DNA of 64,000 bases from Streptomyces sp. NBC_01241 (GTDB taxonomy: Bacteria > Actinomycetota > Actinomycetes > Streptomycetales > Streptomycetaceae). Shown piece after piece: positions 24,790 through 34,082 of the stretch. The stretch lies in NCBI RefSeq assembly GCF_041435435.1, contig NZ_CP108494.1, forward strand, positions 5,986,501 to 6,050,500, written 5' to 3'. Position numbers and translations under genes: made by a program. Numbering within the stretch: the first letter of the stretch is position 1; every line of letters starts with the position of its first letter. Below the pieces are notes generated by a model. That model had not been told where the DNA came from, made no database searches, and was given only the letters and a program-made list of their open reading frames with translations.

Positions 24790-27030
24790 TTCCCTGACCC
24801 GTAGCAGCAGCACCGACCTGGGCGGCACGGTCAGCACCGTGCCACCCGGGTGGACGCTGCCCGGCGCCTCGGCCTGGTCCTCCCGTGAGGTGTCCAGGAC
24901 CAGTTCGTAACTCTGCGCCCATGGCGGTCCGGGCAGCCGGAAGCCGCTCGGCCGGTGGTCCGCGTGCAGGATCGCCAGGAAGCTGTCGTCCGTGACGGGT
25001 TCGCCGCGCGCGTCCCGGCCGGGGATGTCGCGCCCGGAGAGATAGAGCCCGACCATCGCGGCCGGTGCGTACCAGTCCGCCTCCGTCATCTCCGCGCCCT
25101 GCCGGGTGAACCACGCCAGATCCCGCAGCCCGTCCGCCGCATGCGCACGCCCGGAGAAGAAGGCACGGCGGCGCAGCACGGGGTGGGTGTGGCGCAGGGT
25201 GAGGATGCGTGAGGTCAGCTCGGTCAGCGCCCGCCACTCCGGCCGGTCGAGCAGGGACCAGTCCAGCCAGCCGACCTCGTTGTCCTGGCAGTACGCGTTG
25301 TTGTTGCCGCCCTGCGTACGGCCCATCTCGTCGCCCGCGACCAGCATCGGCACACCCGTCGACAGCAGGAGGGTGGTGAGCAGATTGCGCAGCTGACGGC
25401 GGCGCAGCGCGTTGACGGCGGGGTCGTCGCTCTCGCCCTCGGCGCCGCAGTTCCAGGCCCGGTTGTCCGAGGTGCCGTCCCGGTTGTTCTCGCCGTTGGC
25501 CTCGTTGTGCTTCTGCTCGTAGCTGACCAGATCGCGCAGCGTGAAGCCGTCGTGCGCGGTGACGAAGTTGACCGAGGCGTACGGCCGCCGGCCGCCCCAC
25601 GCGTACAGATCGCTGGACCCGGTCAGCCGGTAGCCGAGATCCCGTACGTCGGGCAGTGCGCCGCGCCAGAAGTCCCTTACGGCGTTCCGGTAGCGGTCGT
25701 TCCACTCGGTCCACAGCGGAGGGAAGGCGCCCACCTGGTACCCGCCGTTGCCGACGTCCCACGGCTCGGCGATCAGCTTCACCCGGCGCAGCACCGGGTC
25801 CTGGGCGATCACCGCGAGGAACGGGGAGAGCATGTCGACATCGTGCATCGAGCGGGCCAGCGCGGCCGCCAGATCGAAGCGGAAGCCGTCGACGCCCATC
25901 TCTGTGACCCAGTACCGCAACGAGTCTGTGATCAGCCGCAGGACGTGCGGCTGGACCACGTGCAGGGTGTTGCCGCAGCCGGTGTAGTCCGCGTACCTGC
26001 GGGCGTCCGCCTGGAGGCGGTAGTACCCGCGGTTGTCGATGCCGCGCAGCGACAGCATCGGACCCAGCTCGCTCGCCTCCGCCGTGTGGTTGTAGACCAC
26101 GTCGAGGATCACCTCGATCCCGGCGTCGTGCAGGGCCCGTACCATCCGCTTGAACTCACCGACCTGCTGGCCCGTGGTCCCGCTCGCGGAGTAGTCGGCG
26201 TGCGGGGCGAAGTAGCCGATGGAGTTGTAGCCCCAGTAGTTGTGCAGACCGCGCCGGAGCAGATGGTCCTCGTGGGCGAACTGATGCACCGGCAGCAGTT
26301 CCACCGCCGTCACTCCCAGCCGCCGCAGATGATCGACGGCGGCCGGATGGGCGAGACCGGCGTACGTGCCCCGCAGCTCCTCCGGGATCCCGGGGTGCAG
26401 CTTGGTGAAGCCGCGCACATGCAGCTCGTAGATGACGGAGTCCGCCCATGAGGTCTTGGGGCGGCGGTCCTGCGCCCAGTCGTCGTCATCGTGGACGACG
26501 ACGCCCTTCGGGACGTACGGAGCGGAGTCCCGCTCGTCGCGCACGGTGTCGGCGACCTGCTGGTGCGGCCAGTCCCTCACATGGCCGTACACCTCGGCCG
26601 GGAGGGTGAACGAGCCGTCCACGGCGCGCGCGTACGGGTCGAGGAGCAGCTTCGCCGCGTTCCAGCGCGCACCGGTCCAGGGGTCCCAGCGGCCGTGCAC
26701 CCGGTAGCCGTACCGCTGACCCGGCCGTACGCCCGGCACGAAGCCGTGCCAGACCTCATGGGTCAGTTCGGTCAGCGGAAGGCGCCGCTCGCTTCCCTCC
26801 TCGTCGAAGAGGCAGAGCTCGACGGCCTCCGCACCGCCTGCCCAGAGCGCGAAATTGGTGCCCGCCACCCCGTCGGGGCCCACCCGGAAGCGGGCCCCGA
26901 GCGGCATCGGGGCACCGGGCCACACGGCGGCCGGCCGCCCCGGCACGGCCATCGGCGCGCTCTCCCGTTTTGCCCGCTCCTCCGTCTCCCCGGTCTCCTG
27001 CACTGCCTCCTGCTCGGCTGCGCTCGACAC
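24787..27030 (-). CDS. glgX: Glycogen debranching enzyme GlgX (isoamylase-type)
   Basis: 747 aa from GTG 27030, chosen because GGGAGG lies 7 nt upstream; the open frame extends further upstream but without homology. An N-terminal CBM48 domain (FRVGPDGVAGTNFALWAGGAEAVELCLFD) precedes a GH13 barrel with EVILDVVYNHTAEAS, GVDGFRFDLAAALAR (nucleophile), LIAEPWDVG (acid/base Glu) and NFVTAHDGFTLRDLVSYEQKHNEANGENNRDG. It hydrolyses alpha-1,6 branches in phosphorylase limit dextrin, complementing GlgP. Confidence 0.95.
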   Translation of the reverse strand: MSSAAEQEAVQETGETEERAKRESAPMAVPGRPAAVWPGAPMPLGARFRVGPDGVAGTNFALWAGGAEAVELCLFDEEGSERRLPLTELTHEVWHGFVPGVRPGQRYGYRVHGRWDPWTGARWNAAKLLLDPYARAVDGSFTLPAEVYGHVRDWPHQQVADTVRDERDSAPYVPKGVVVHDDDDWAQDRRPKTSWADSVIYELHVRGFTKLHPGIPEELRGTYAGLAHPAAVDHLRRLGVTAVELLPVHQFAHEDHLLRRGLHNYWGYNSIGYFAPHADYSASGTTGQQVGEFKRMVRALHDAGIEVILDVVYNHTAEASELGPMLSLRGIDNRGYYRLQADARRYADYTGCGNTLHVVQPHVLRLITDSLRYWVTEMGVDGFRFDLAAALARSMHDVDMLSPFLAVIAQDPVLRRVKLIAEPWDVGNGGYQVGAFPPLWTEWNDRYRNAVRDFWRGALPDVRDLGYRLTGSSDLYAWGGRRPYASVNFVTAHDGFTLRDLVSYEQKHNEANGENNRDGTSDNRAWNCGAEGESDDPAVNALRRRQLRNLLTTLLLSTGVPMLVAGDEMGRTQGGNNNAYCQDNEVGWLDWSLLDRPEWRALTELTSRILTLRHTHPVLRRRAFFSGRAHAADGLRDLAWFTRQGAEMTEADWYAPAAMVGLYLSGRDIPGRDARGEPVTDDSFLAILHADHRPSGFRLPGPPWAQSYELVLDTSREDQAEAPGSVHPGGTVLTVPPRSVLLLRVRE

Positions 27031-27183
27031 CTGCTCGCCTCCCGCGGCTCGTGGGGACCGGCACCGAAAAGGAGTGCACGGCGTCCCGGCCGCGGCTCCC
27101 CGAGTGTGGTCCTCCCCTCTGTTCTGCCCACACCGGCGCCAGGACTCACGTTTCCCCCGACCGGCCCCCGTCGTTGGGGGGAC

Positions 27184-28407
27184 GTGAACCACGTAGCGAA
27201 GAGGGCGGTGGCGAGCTCGGCCACCGCACGGACATGGGCGGGACTGCTCACCCTCCTGGCCCTGCTGAGCGGCTGCTCCGACGACGGATCCGTCAGCAGC
27301 GGGAAGGCGCGTTCCCCGCAGGACGCGATCCTGATCAGCCCGGGCGACGGGGCGAAGAACGTAGGTCCGGACGACCGGATGGAGGTGAAGGTCCCCGACG
27401 GGCGGCTGGAGAGCGTCAAGGTGGCGCGGATCGAGGACGCGCAGCGCCAGGAGGTGCCGGGCCGGATCGCGCACGACGGTACCTCCTGGACACCGTGGGC
27501 GACGGCGGGCCGGCTCAGGCTCGCCGCCGAGTACAGCGTCGACGCGGTGGCCGTGGACGGCGCCGGGCACCGCTCGGCCCGCCACACCACCTTCACCACG
27601 GCGGTCCCCGAACACCGGTTCATCGGCTACTTCAAGCCGGAGAACCGGTCCACGGTCGGCACCGGAATGATCGTCTCCTTCAACTTCAACCGCCCGGTCG
27701 AGAACCATGCGGCCGTGCAGCGGGCGATCCGGGTGAGCTCCGTGCCGGCGGTCGAGGTGGTGGGGCACTGGTTCGGGGACAGCCGTCTCGACTTCCGGCC
27801 CGCCGCCTACTGGAAGCCGGGCACCGAGGTCACCGTCGAGGTGGGGCTGCGGGACGTGGAGGGTGCGCCGCAGGTGTACGGCACCCAGGACAAGACGGTC
27901 GCCTTCACGGTGGGCCGCTCGCAGACGTCCCTGGTCGACGCGGCCGCCCACACCATGAAGGTACGCCGCGACGGCCGGCTCGTCTCCACGGTCCCGATCA
28001 CGGCGGGCTACCCGGGGATGGACACGTACAACGGGAAGATGGTGGTCAGCGAGATGCACGACGTGACCCGGATGGACGGCCGCACCGTCGGTTTCGGCGG
28101 CGAGTACGACATCAAGGACGTCCCGCACGCCCTCCGGCTCACCAACTCCGGCACGTTCCTGCACGGCAACTACTGGTCGGACAAGGGCGTCTTCGGCTCG
28201 GACAACGTCAGCCACGGCTGCGTCGGGCTGCGCGATGTGCGGGGCGGCAGCAGCTACACCCCGGCCGGCTGGTTCTTCGACCGGACACTCATCGGCGATG
28301 TCGTCGAGGTCGTCAACTCCAAGGACAAGCAGGTCGCGCCCGACAACGGTCTCGGAGGCTGGAATCTGAACTGGAACCAGTGGAAGGCCGGCTCCGCCCT
28401 CCGCTGA
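27184..28407 (+). CDS. L,D-transpeptidase lipoprotein (first of two paralogues)
   Basis: 407 aa. GTG 27184 follows GGGGGG. Lipoprotein signal with lipobox LLSGC near residue 30. Two immunoglobulin-like domains follow (about 45-250), then a YkuD catalytic domain with HGNYW and the active-site motif SHGCVGLRD. It should sit on the outer face of the membrane and form 3-3 cross-links in peptidoglycan. The neighbouring gene at 28609 encodes a clearly related protein (shared VGFGGEYDIKDVPHA and DNGL-GWN blocks), indicating tandem duplication. Confidence 0.93.
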   Translation: MNHVAKRAVASSATARTWAGLLTLLALLSGCSDDGSVSSGKARSPQDAILISPGDGAKNVGPDDRMEVKVPDGRLESVKVARIEDAQRQEVPGRIAHDGTSWTPWATAGRLRLAAEYSVDAVAVDGAGHRSARHTTFTTAVPEHRFIGYFKPENRSTVGTGMIVSFNFNRPVENHAAVQRAIRVSSVPAVEVVGHWFGDSRLDFRPAAYWKPGTEVTVEVGLRDVEGAPQVYGTQDKTVAFTVGRSQTSLVDAAAHTMKVRRDGRLVSTVPITAGYPGMDTYNGKMVVSEMHDVTRMDGRTVGFGGEYDIKDVPHALRLTNSGTFLHGNYWSDKGVFGSDNVSHGCVGLRDVRGGSSYTPAGWFFDRTLIGDVVEVVNSKDKQVAPDNGLGGWNLNWNQWKAGSALR

Positions 28408-28608
28408 TCTCCCGCCACCTCCGTACCCCGTGTCACCTGGAGAAGCTCCGGAACGAGTTGGGACTGAACGGTGACATTCTGCGGGGTCAATTCCGCACAG
28501 TGAGTGTGATTATCTTTCGCTGAGCGCGCATGTACAGCGTGCGGGGGCGGGGCCCGAGGGCCCCCAGGGCCTTGGCGCCGCCAGGCCGTGTGAGGGGAGA
28601 CGACCACA

Positions 28609-29859
28609 TTGAACGGGCAGCCGATATCGGGGACATCGGCCGGGGCGGACAGCGGGCGACGCGGACGTGGAGCCACCGGAGTGCGGGCTCTGGTACTGGG
28701 TGCGCTGCTGTTGCTGGTGACGGCGTGCGGCCAGGGAGGCGACGCCGGCGCGGGCGAGGACCGCAAGGGCGGGGCGAAGGTCGATGACACCACCGCCTCG
28801 CAGGCCGTGGTGACCGTCGCCCCGAAGGACGGGGCGGACTCCGTCGCCACCAGCGGGGCGCTGAAGATCTCCGCCGTGCAGGGGAAGCTGACGACGGTCA
28901 AGGTCGCCGGGCCCAAGGGCGTCGAGGTCGAGGGCAGGATCGCGGCGGACGGCACGAGCTGGACACCGGACCGGCATCTGGCCGCGGCGACCAAGTACAC
29001 CGTCCACGCGGTCGCCAAGGACGCCAAGGGCCGCGAGTCGGCCAAGGACACCAGCTTCACGACGCTGGTCCCGCAGAACACCTTCATCGGTCAGTACACC
29101 CCGGAGGACGGTTCCACGGTCGGCGTCGGCATGCCCGTCTCGATCCACTTCACCCGCGGCATCACCGACCCGGCCGCGGTCGAGAAGGCCATCAAGGTGA
29201 CCGCCGAGCCCTCCGTACCGATCGAGGGCCACTGGTTCGGCAACGACCGCCTCGACTTCCGCCCCGAGGACTACTGGGCCGCGGGCACCAAGGTGACCGT
29301 GAAGCTCGACCTCGACGGCGTCGAGGGGCGTCCCGGCGTCTACGGCAAGCAGGCCAAGACGATCGCCTTCACCATCGGCCGCAAGCAGGTCAGCACCGTC
29401 GACGCGAGCACGCACCGGATGAAGGTCGTCCGTGACGACAAGCAGATCAAGGACATCCCGATCTCGGCCGGTGCCCCGGCGACCACCACGTACAACGGTC
29501 GGATGGTCATCAGCGAGAAGCTCAAGGTGACCCGGATGAACGGTGACACCGTGGGCTTCGGCGGCGAGTACGACATCAAGGACGTCCCGCACGCGATGCG
29601 CCTGTCCACCTCGGGCACCTTCATCCACGGCAACTACTGGGGCGGCTCCGGCATCTTCGGCGCGGCCAACACCAGCCACGGCTGCGTCGGCCTGCAGGAT
29701 GTGCGCGGCGCCTGGAGCAAGGAGACCCCGGCTGCCTGGTTCTTCGACAACTCGCTCATCGGTGACGTCGTCGTCGTGAAGAACTCGAAGGACAGGACGA
29801 TCCAGCCGGACAACGGCCTCAACGGCTGGAACATGTCCTGGTCGGAGTGGACCAAGTAG
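28609..29859 (+). CDS. L,D-transpeptidase lipoprotein (second paralogue)
   Basis: 416 aa. TTG 28609 preceded by GGGGAGA. Lipobox LLVTAC near residue 38, Ig-like domains, YkuD domain with FIHGNYW and TSHGCVGLQDV. Colinear with the upstream paralogue throughout and more regular in codon use. A hairpin terminator follows. The 201 bases between the two genes may hold a separate promoter. Confidence 0.93.
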   Translation: MNGQPISGTSAGADSGRRGRGATGVRALVLGALLLLVTACGQGGDAGAGEDRKGGAKVDDTTASQAVVTVAPKDGADSVATSGALKISAVQGKLTTVKVAGPKGVEVEGRIAADGTSWTPDRHLAAATKYTVHAVAKDAKGRESAKDTSFTTLVPQNTFIGQYTPEDGSTVGVGMPVSIHFTRGITDPAAVEKAIKVTAEPSVPIEGHWFGNDRLDFRPEDYWAAGTKVTVKLDLDGVEGRPGVYGKQAKTIAFTIGRKQVSTVDASTHRMKVVRDDKQIKDIPISAGAPATTTYNGRMVISEKLKVTRMNGDTVGFGGEYDIKDVPHAMRLSTSGTFIHGNYWGGSGIFGAANTSHGCVGLQDVRGAWSKETPAAWFFDNSLIGDVVVVKNSKDRTIQPDNGLNGWNMSWSEWTK

Positions 29860-29882
29860 CTCCCGACGTACCCGACACGGAC

Positions 29883-29915
29883 GGGCCCGGCGCTGTGACC
29901 AACAGCACCGGGCCC
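29883..29915 (+). terminator. Terminator after the L,D-transpeptidase pair
   Basis: GGGCCCGGCGCTG (29883-29895) pairs with CAGCACCGGGCCC (29903-29915) with one mismatch and a 7-nt loop. Confidence 0.8.
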
Positions 29916-29935
29916 GCCGCCGTCAGCGCCGGTCA

Positions 29936-30095
29936 AGACCGACCGGCAATTGGGGGGCGGCGTCGCGGGGCTGGGCACGCACATCTGCCGCGTTGTCGTC
30001 AATCACCAACGCTCCGCGTTGCCTCAATCCTCCGCCTTGCAGCTGCACGCACCCAGCCCCGCTCCTTCTCCCACCCCCCAATTGCCGGTCGGTCT
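29936..30095. repeat. MITE-like element: 22-bp perfect terminal inverted repeats
   Basis: Bases 29936-29957 and 30074-30095 are exact reverse complements over 22 bp (AGACCGACCGGCAATTGG start). A nested 10-bp pair, CGGGGCTGGG (29966-29975) and CCCAGCCCCG (30052-30061), lies inside. The 160-bp unit has no gene. Its size, terminal repeats and internal folding suit a small non-autonomous element or a dispersed palindromic repeat. I could not identify a target duplication. Confidence 0.65.
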
Positions 30096-30107
30096 AACCT
30101 GCCTCTC

Positions 30108-30875
30108 ATGACCGCAAATCTCGAAGTGACCGACGGTGTCGGCACGATCCTGCTGGACCGTCCGCCCATGAACGCCCTGGATGTCGCCACTCAGGACCGG
30201 CTGCGTGAACTCGCCGAGGAGGCGACCCGGCGCGAGGACGTGCGCGCCGTGGTCCTCTACGGCGGCGAGAAGGTGTTCGCGGCGGGCGCGGACATCAAGG
30301 AGATGCAGGTGATGGACCACGCGGCGATGGTCGTACGGTCCAAGGCGCTGCAGGACTCCTTCACCGCGGTGGCCCGGATTCCCAAGCCCGTCGTCGCCGC
30401 AGTCACCGGCTACGCGCTGGGCGGCGGCTGCGAGTTGGCGCTCTGCGCCGACTACCGGATCGCCGCCGACAACGCCAGGCTGGGCCAGCCCGAGATCCTG
30501 CTCGGGCTGATCCCCGGCGCGGGCGGCACCCAGCGCCTCGCCCGGCTGATCGGCCCCTCCCGGGCCAAGGACCTGATCTTCACCGGCCGTCACGTGAAGG
30601 CCGAGGAGGCCCTGACGATCGGACTGGTGGACCGCGTGGTGCCTGCCCCCGAGGTGTACGAGCAGGCGCACGCCTGGGCCGCCGGGCTGGCGAAGGGGCC
30701 CGCCCTCGCGCTGCGCGCCGCCAAGGAATCCGTCGACGCCGGTCTGGAGACGGACATCGACACCGGGCTCACGATCGAGCGGAACTGGTTCGCAGGTCTG
30801 TTCGCCACCGAGGACCGGGAGCGTGGAATGCGCAGCTTCGTGGAAGAGGGTCCGGGCAAGGCCAAGTTCCTCTGA
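30108..30875 (+). CDS. Enoyl-CoA hydratase/isomerase family protein
   Basis: 255 aa from ATG 30108. Crotonase fold: VGTILLDRPPMNALD, FAAGADIKEM (oxyanion hole), GYALGGGCELALCADYRIAADNARLGQPEILLGLIPGAGGTQRLARLIG with the catalytic glutamate region intact, and a C-terminal helical cap. Probably hydrates 2-enoyl-CoA in fatty-acid degradation. Monocistronic. The MITE-like repeat ends 12 bp before its start codon, so the repeat likely supplies part of its leader or promoter region. Confidence 0.92.
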   Translation: MTANLEVTDGVGTILLDRPPMNALDVATQDRLRELAEEATRREDVRAVVLYGGEKVFAAGADIKEMQVMDHAAMVVRSKALQDSFTAVARIPKPVVAAVTGYALGGGCELALCADYRIAADNARLGQPEILLGLIPGAGGTQRLARLIGPSRAKDLIFTGRHVKAEEALTIGLVDRVVPAPEVYEQAHAWAAGLAKGPALALRAAKESVDAGLETDIDTGLTIERNWFAGLFATEDRERGMRSFVEEGPGKAKFL

Positions 30876-31126
30876 GCGGAAGTCAGTTGGGCACAGACTG
30901 ACGCATGTTCATCCGTGCGGGCGGATTGGCTGGGCCTTGGGGGAACCTTGAGGCCCAGCTCTCCGAAGGGGCCGGAAATCCCGCTCGGAGGCGGTATCCA
31001 TGCAGGTCAACAGGGGTGCGATGGGCCGCATTCTGCCAGTGGCATATGCCTGCCGACTTCTGCGGAATGTTGCATTCCGGGGTAGGGATTCCGTTGGAAC
31101 GGCCCCGGAGGGCCTGCCTTGCGGCC

Positions 31127-31642
31127 ATGATGGTGTGCATGGCGGGCCTGGAGGGTGTGGAACAGCCGCGACCGCACAGCGGCGCGACGGCGGCACGCTG
31201 GATGCCGGGCATCGAGGATGAACAGGCGTTCAAAGCGCTGGAGTTGTTCGGAAATCCGGCGGACGGCGAAGTTCGGCTGCCCTCTCGTCCGGAGTCCGCG
31301 GCCACCGCTCGGCGGCTCACTTCCTGCGTGGTGCTGCGTCAGTGGGCGCTCTCCCCGCAGACCGCCGAATACGCCGTCCTCCTCGTCTCGGAACTCGTCG
31401 GCAATGCCGTCCGGCACACCGGTGCCCGGGTCTTCGGGTTACGGATGCTGCGCCGCCGCGGCTGGATCAGGATCGAGGTGCGCGACCCCTCGCGCGGACT
31501 GCCGTGTCTGATGCCCGTGCGGGAGATGGACATCAGCGGGCGGGGGCTCTTCCTTGTCGACAGGCTCTCCGACCGATGGGGCGTGGATCTGCTGCCGCGC
31601 GGCAAGACCACCTGGTTCGAGATGCGGATCTCCGACCGCTGA
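31127..31642 (+). CDS. ATP-binding protein of the anti-sigma/RsbW (HATPase_c_2) type
   Basis: 171 aa from ATG 31127; ATG 31130 and 31139 are alternatives and the open frame runs back to 30905 without homology. Hallmarks are LLVSELVGNAVRHTG (N box), IEVRDPSRGLP and GRGLFLVDRLSDRWG (G box). Streptomyces have many such single-domain kinases/ATPases that pair with anti-anti-sigma proteins or phosphatases; the partner is not nearby. A terminator follows. Confidence 0.88.
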   Translation: MMVCMAGLEGVEQPRPHSGATAARWMPGIEDEQAFKALELFGNPADGEVRLPSRPESAATARRLTSCVVLRQWALSPQTAEYAVLLVSELVGNAVRHTGARVFGLRMLRRRGWIRIEVRDPSRGLPCLMPVREMDISGRGLFLVDRLSDRWGVDLLPRGKTTWFEMRISDR

Positions 31643-31665
31643 TCCCGGCTCGCGCGCCCGGGAAG

Positions 31666-31714
31666 CACAGAAGCCCCCGGTCCGCCGTCGTGGGGCGCTT
31701 CGGGGGCTGCTGTG
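31666..31714 (+). terminator. Terminator after the RsbW-like gene
   Basis: CACAG-a-AGCCCCCG (31666-31679) pairs with CGGGGGCT-g-CTGTG (31701-31714); loop about 21 nt. Confidence 0.8.
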
Positions 31715-31833
31715 TGGGGGCCGTGAAATGGGGGGGTGTTCACGGCCGCTTGTGACGACCGAGCTCGGGTCATGCGGTCGTGTCACCGACTATGGCAGAC
31801 GGGCGACCTCTCCGCCAAAGGTGCAAATGGGGC

Positions 31834-31868
31834 ATTCACGGAAAATCTGGATCATTTTCCGGGTGAAT
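31834..31868. promoter_or_regulatory. AT-rich inverted repeat upstream of the NodB-like gene
   Basis: ATTCACGGAAAAT (31834-31846) is complementary to ATTTTCC-g-GGTGAAT (31854-31868) apart from one bulge. It lies about 130 bp before the gene, in an unusually AT-rich stretch (31800-31980) that is a good candidate for promoter and operator. Role inferred. Confidence 0.45.
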
Positions 31869-31995
31869 CGCAGGTGTGATGGGTCACTTGCCTGGAAATC
31901 CATGAATATTTACGGGATTCGTCGAGTGATTCGGTCGCTCCCCCTATAAGTCTTAAATGTGATTTTCGGAACACTTCACCCCTATTGTTCTGCGT

Positions 31996-32820
31996 ATGAA
32001 CGCCTCCGACCCACCGGTGCACCGCCGCAGCGCCCTGCGCGCGGGAGCAGGGGCCGCCCTCACCGGCGCCCTGACCGCCGGATGCGCGGACCGCGGCGAC
32101 GCCGCCGGTGCGTCGGCCGGGACCCGCACGGCCGCGGCGAGCCCGAAGAACACCCCCGCGACCGCGACCACCGGGCACCCGGCCCCGCACCCCGCGCCGG
32201 CCCCGCGCCGCTTTCCCGGGCAGCCGGCCCAGATCGACCACGGCCCCCGCGACCGCGCCCGCGTCGCCCTCACCTTCCACGGCCAGGGCGACCCCGCCAT
32301 CGCCCGGACCGTACTCGCCGAGGCCGAACGGGCCCACGCCCGGATCACCGTCCTCGCTGTCGGCAGCTGGCTCGACGAACACCCCGAGATGGCCCGCCGC
32401 ATCCTCGACGGCGGCCACGACCTCGGCAACCACACCCAGCGCCACCTCGACATCTCCGCGATGGGCGAGGCCGAGGCATACGCAGAGATCACCGGCTGCG
32501 CCCAGCGGCTGCGCCGGCTCACCGGCTCCATCGGCACCTGGTTCCGGCCCTCGCGCACCCGGTACGCCACCCCGCTCGTCCAGCGGCTCGCCGCCCGGGC
32601 GGGCTACCCGCACGTCCTCTCGTACGACGTGGACTCCCTCGACTTCACCTCTCCCGGCGCCGCGGCCGTCACCCGCAAGGTGGCCGGGGAGATCCGCAAC
32701 GGATCGGTGGTGAGCCTGCATTTCGGCTACGCGGACACGGTCGCCGCCCTGCCTCTCCTCCTCACCGAAATCGACCGCCGCCAACTGCGCGCGGTGACGA
32801 CCACGGAGCTGCTGACCTGA
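31996..32820 (+). CDS. NodB-type polysaccharide deacetylase homologue, exported
   Basis: 274 aa. The N-terminus HRRSALRAGAGAALTGALTAGC combines a twin-arginine-like start with a lipobox Cys, followed by a Pro/Ala/Thr linker and a NodB fold. Motif 1 is VALTFHGQGDPA where deacetylases have TFDDGP, so the usual catalytic and metal Asp pair is absent. Motif 2 NHTQRHLD is kept; motif 3 is altered (WFRPSRTRY). It may be catalytically different or inactive. The stop overlaps the next start by 1 nt (TGATG), tying it to the beta-propeller lipoprotein. Confidence 0.85.
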   Translation: MNASDPPVHRRSALRAGAGAALTGALTAGCADRGDAAGASAGTRTAAASPKNTPATATTGHPAPHPAPAPRRFPGQPAQIDHGPRDRARVALTFHGQGDPAIARTVLAEAERAHARITVLAVGSWLDEHPEMARRILDGGHDLGNHTQRHLDISAMGEAEAYAEITGCAQRLRRLTGSIGTWFRPSRTRYATPLVQRLAARAGYPHVLSYDVDSLDFTSPGAAAVTRKVAGEIRNGSVVSLHFGYADTVAALPLLLTEIDRRQLRAVTTTELLT

Positions 32821-34004
32821 TGCCTCCCTCCACCAAGCACACCGCGGCCCTGCTCGGGGGCGTCCTCATCGCCGTACTCACCGGCTGTGGCACCCCCGCA
32901 GAGAAGGGGACCGTCAAGGCCGTCGGCAGCGAAGCCGCCACGCCGCCCGTCGATGCCGAACGCGTCACACCGCCGGGCCTGCCCGGCATGCCACCGGTGC
33001 TCGACGCCAACGACGTCTACGCGGCCGACCGGCCGGGGAAGCTCTCCCCGGCCGTCAAGGACTTCCCGTCCCGCGTCTACGTCCCCAACACCAACTCCGA
33101 CACCGTGTCGGTGATCGACCCGGCCACGTACAAGGTCATCCGGACCATCAAGGTCGGCCGCCAGCCGCAGCACGTCGTCCCGTCCTGGGACCTGAAGACC
33201 CTCTGGGTCAACAACGACATCGGCAACAGCCTCACGGCCATCGATCCCGCCACCGGGAAGGTGGGCCGCACGCTGCCCGTCTCCGACCCGTACAACCTCT
33301 ACTTCACCCCGGACGGCAAGTACGCCGTGGTGATGGCCTCGAAGGACCGCGAACTGGTCTTCCGCGACGCCCACACCATGAAGACGGCCAAGGCCGTCCC
33401 GGTCAGCTGCGGGGGCGTCAACCACGCCGACTTCTCCACGGACGGCCGGTACTTCATCGTCTCCTGCGAGTTCTCCGGCGAACTCCTCAAGGTCGACACG
33501 GCGAAGATGAAGGTCGTCGGCCAGCAGAAGCTACCCGTCAAGGGCGCGATGCCGCAGGACGTGAAACTGTCACCCGACGGCAGCACCTTCTACATCGCGG
33601 ACATGATCGCGAACGGGGTGTGGGTGCTGGACGCCAAGAAGTTCACCACCCCGAAGCTGCTGCGCACCGGCAAGGGCGCCCACGGCCTCTACGTCAGCCG
33701 CGACTCCAAGGAGATGTACGTCTCCAACCGGGGCGAGGGCTCCATCTCGGTCTTCGACTTCGGCCGGCGCGAGCTGGTGAAGAAGTGGCGCCTGCCGGGT
33801 GGCGGCAGCCCCGACATGGGCGGAGTCTCGTCGGACGGCAAGGTCCTCTGGCTGAGCGGGCGTTACAACTCCGTGGTGTACGCGATCGACACCACCACCG
33901 GCAAGCAGCTCGCCCGCATCCCGGTGGGCAGCGGCCCGCACGGACTCGCCGTGTACCCGCAACCGGGCCGCTACTCGCTCGGCCACACCGGCGTCTTCCG
34001 CTGA
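32820..34004 (+). CDS. YVTN-type beta-propeller lipoprotein
   Basis: 394 aa from ATG 32820 (TGATG overlap with the NodB gene). Lipobox VLTGC at about residue 23. From residue 80 it has seven-bladed-propeller repeats of the surface/YVTN kind: VYVPNTNSDTVSVIDPATYKVIRTIKVG, LWVNNDIGNSLTAIDPATGKVG, and MYVSNRGEGSISVFDFGRRELV. Probably an anchored extracellular binding protein that works with the NodB-like protein on the cell surface. Ligand unknown. Confidence 0.9.
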   Translation: MPPSTKHTAALLGGVLIAVLTGCGTPAEKGTVKAVGSEAATPPVDAERVTPPGLPGMPPVLDANDVYAADRPGKLSPAVKDFPSRVYVPNTNSDTVSVIDPATYKVIRTIKVGRQPQHVVPSWDLKTLWVNNDIGNSLTAIDPATGKVGRTLPVSDPYNLYFTPDGKYAVVMASKDRELVFRDAHTMKTAKAVPVSCGGVNHADFSTDGRYFIVSCEFSGELLKVDTAKMKVVGQQKLPVKGAMPQDVKLSPDGSTFYIADMIANGVWVLDAKKFTTPKLLRTGKGAHGLYVSRDSKEMYVSNRGEGSISVFDFGRRELVKKWRLPGGGSPDMGGVSSDGKVLWLSGRYNSVVYAIDTTTGKQLARIPVGSGPHGLAVYPQPGRYSLGHTGVFR

Positions 34005-34082
34005 CAGCGCGGCGTCAACACTCCGCCTGACACGCTCGCCTTCGGGTGGTGCTCCACGGCCCGGCGCCGCACTGCCGAGACA

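Noticed and set aside
24787..28215. A single 1142-aa protein formed by the long minus-strand open frame
   Set aside because: Only the part from GTG 27030 has GlgX homology and a ribosome site; the upstream part is antisense to the L,D-transpeptidase gene.
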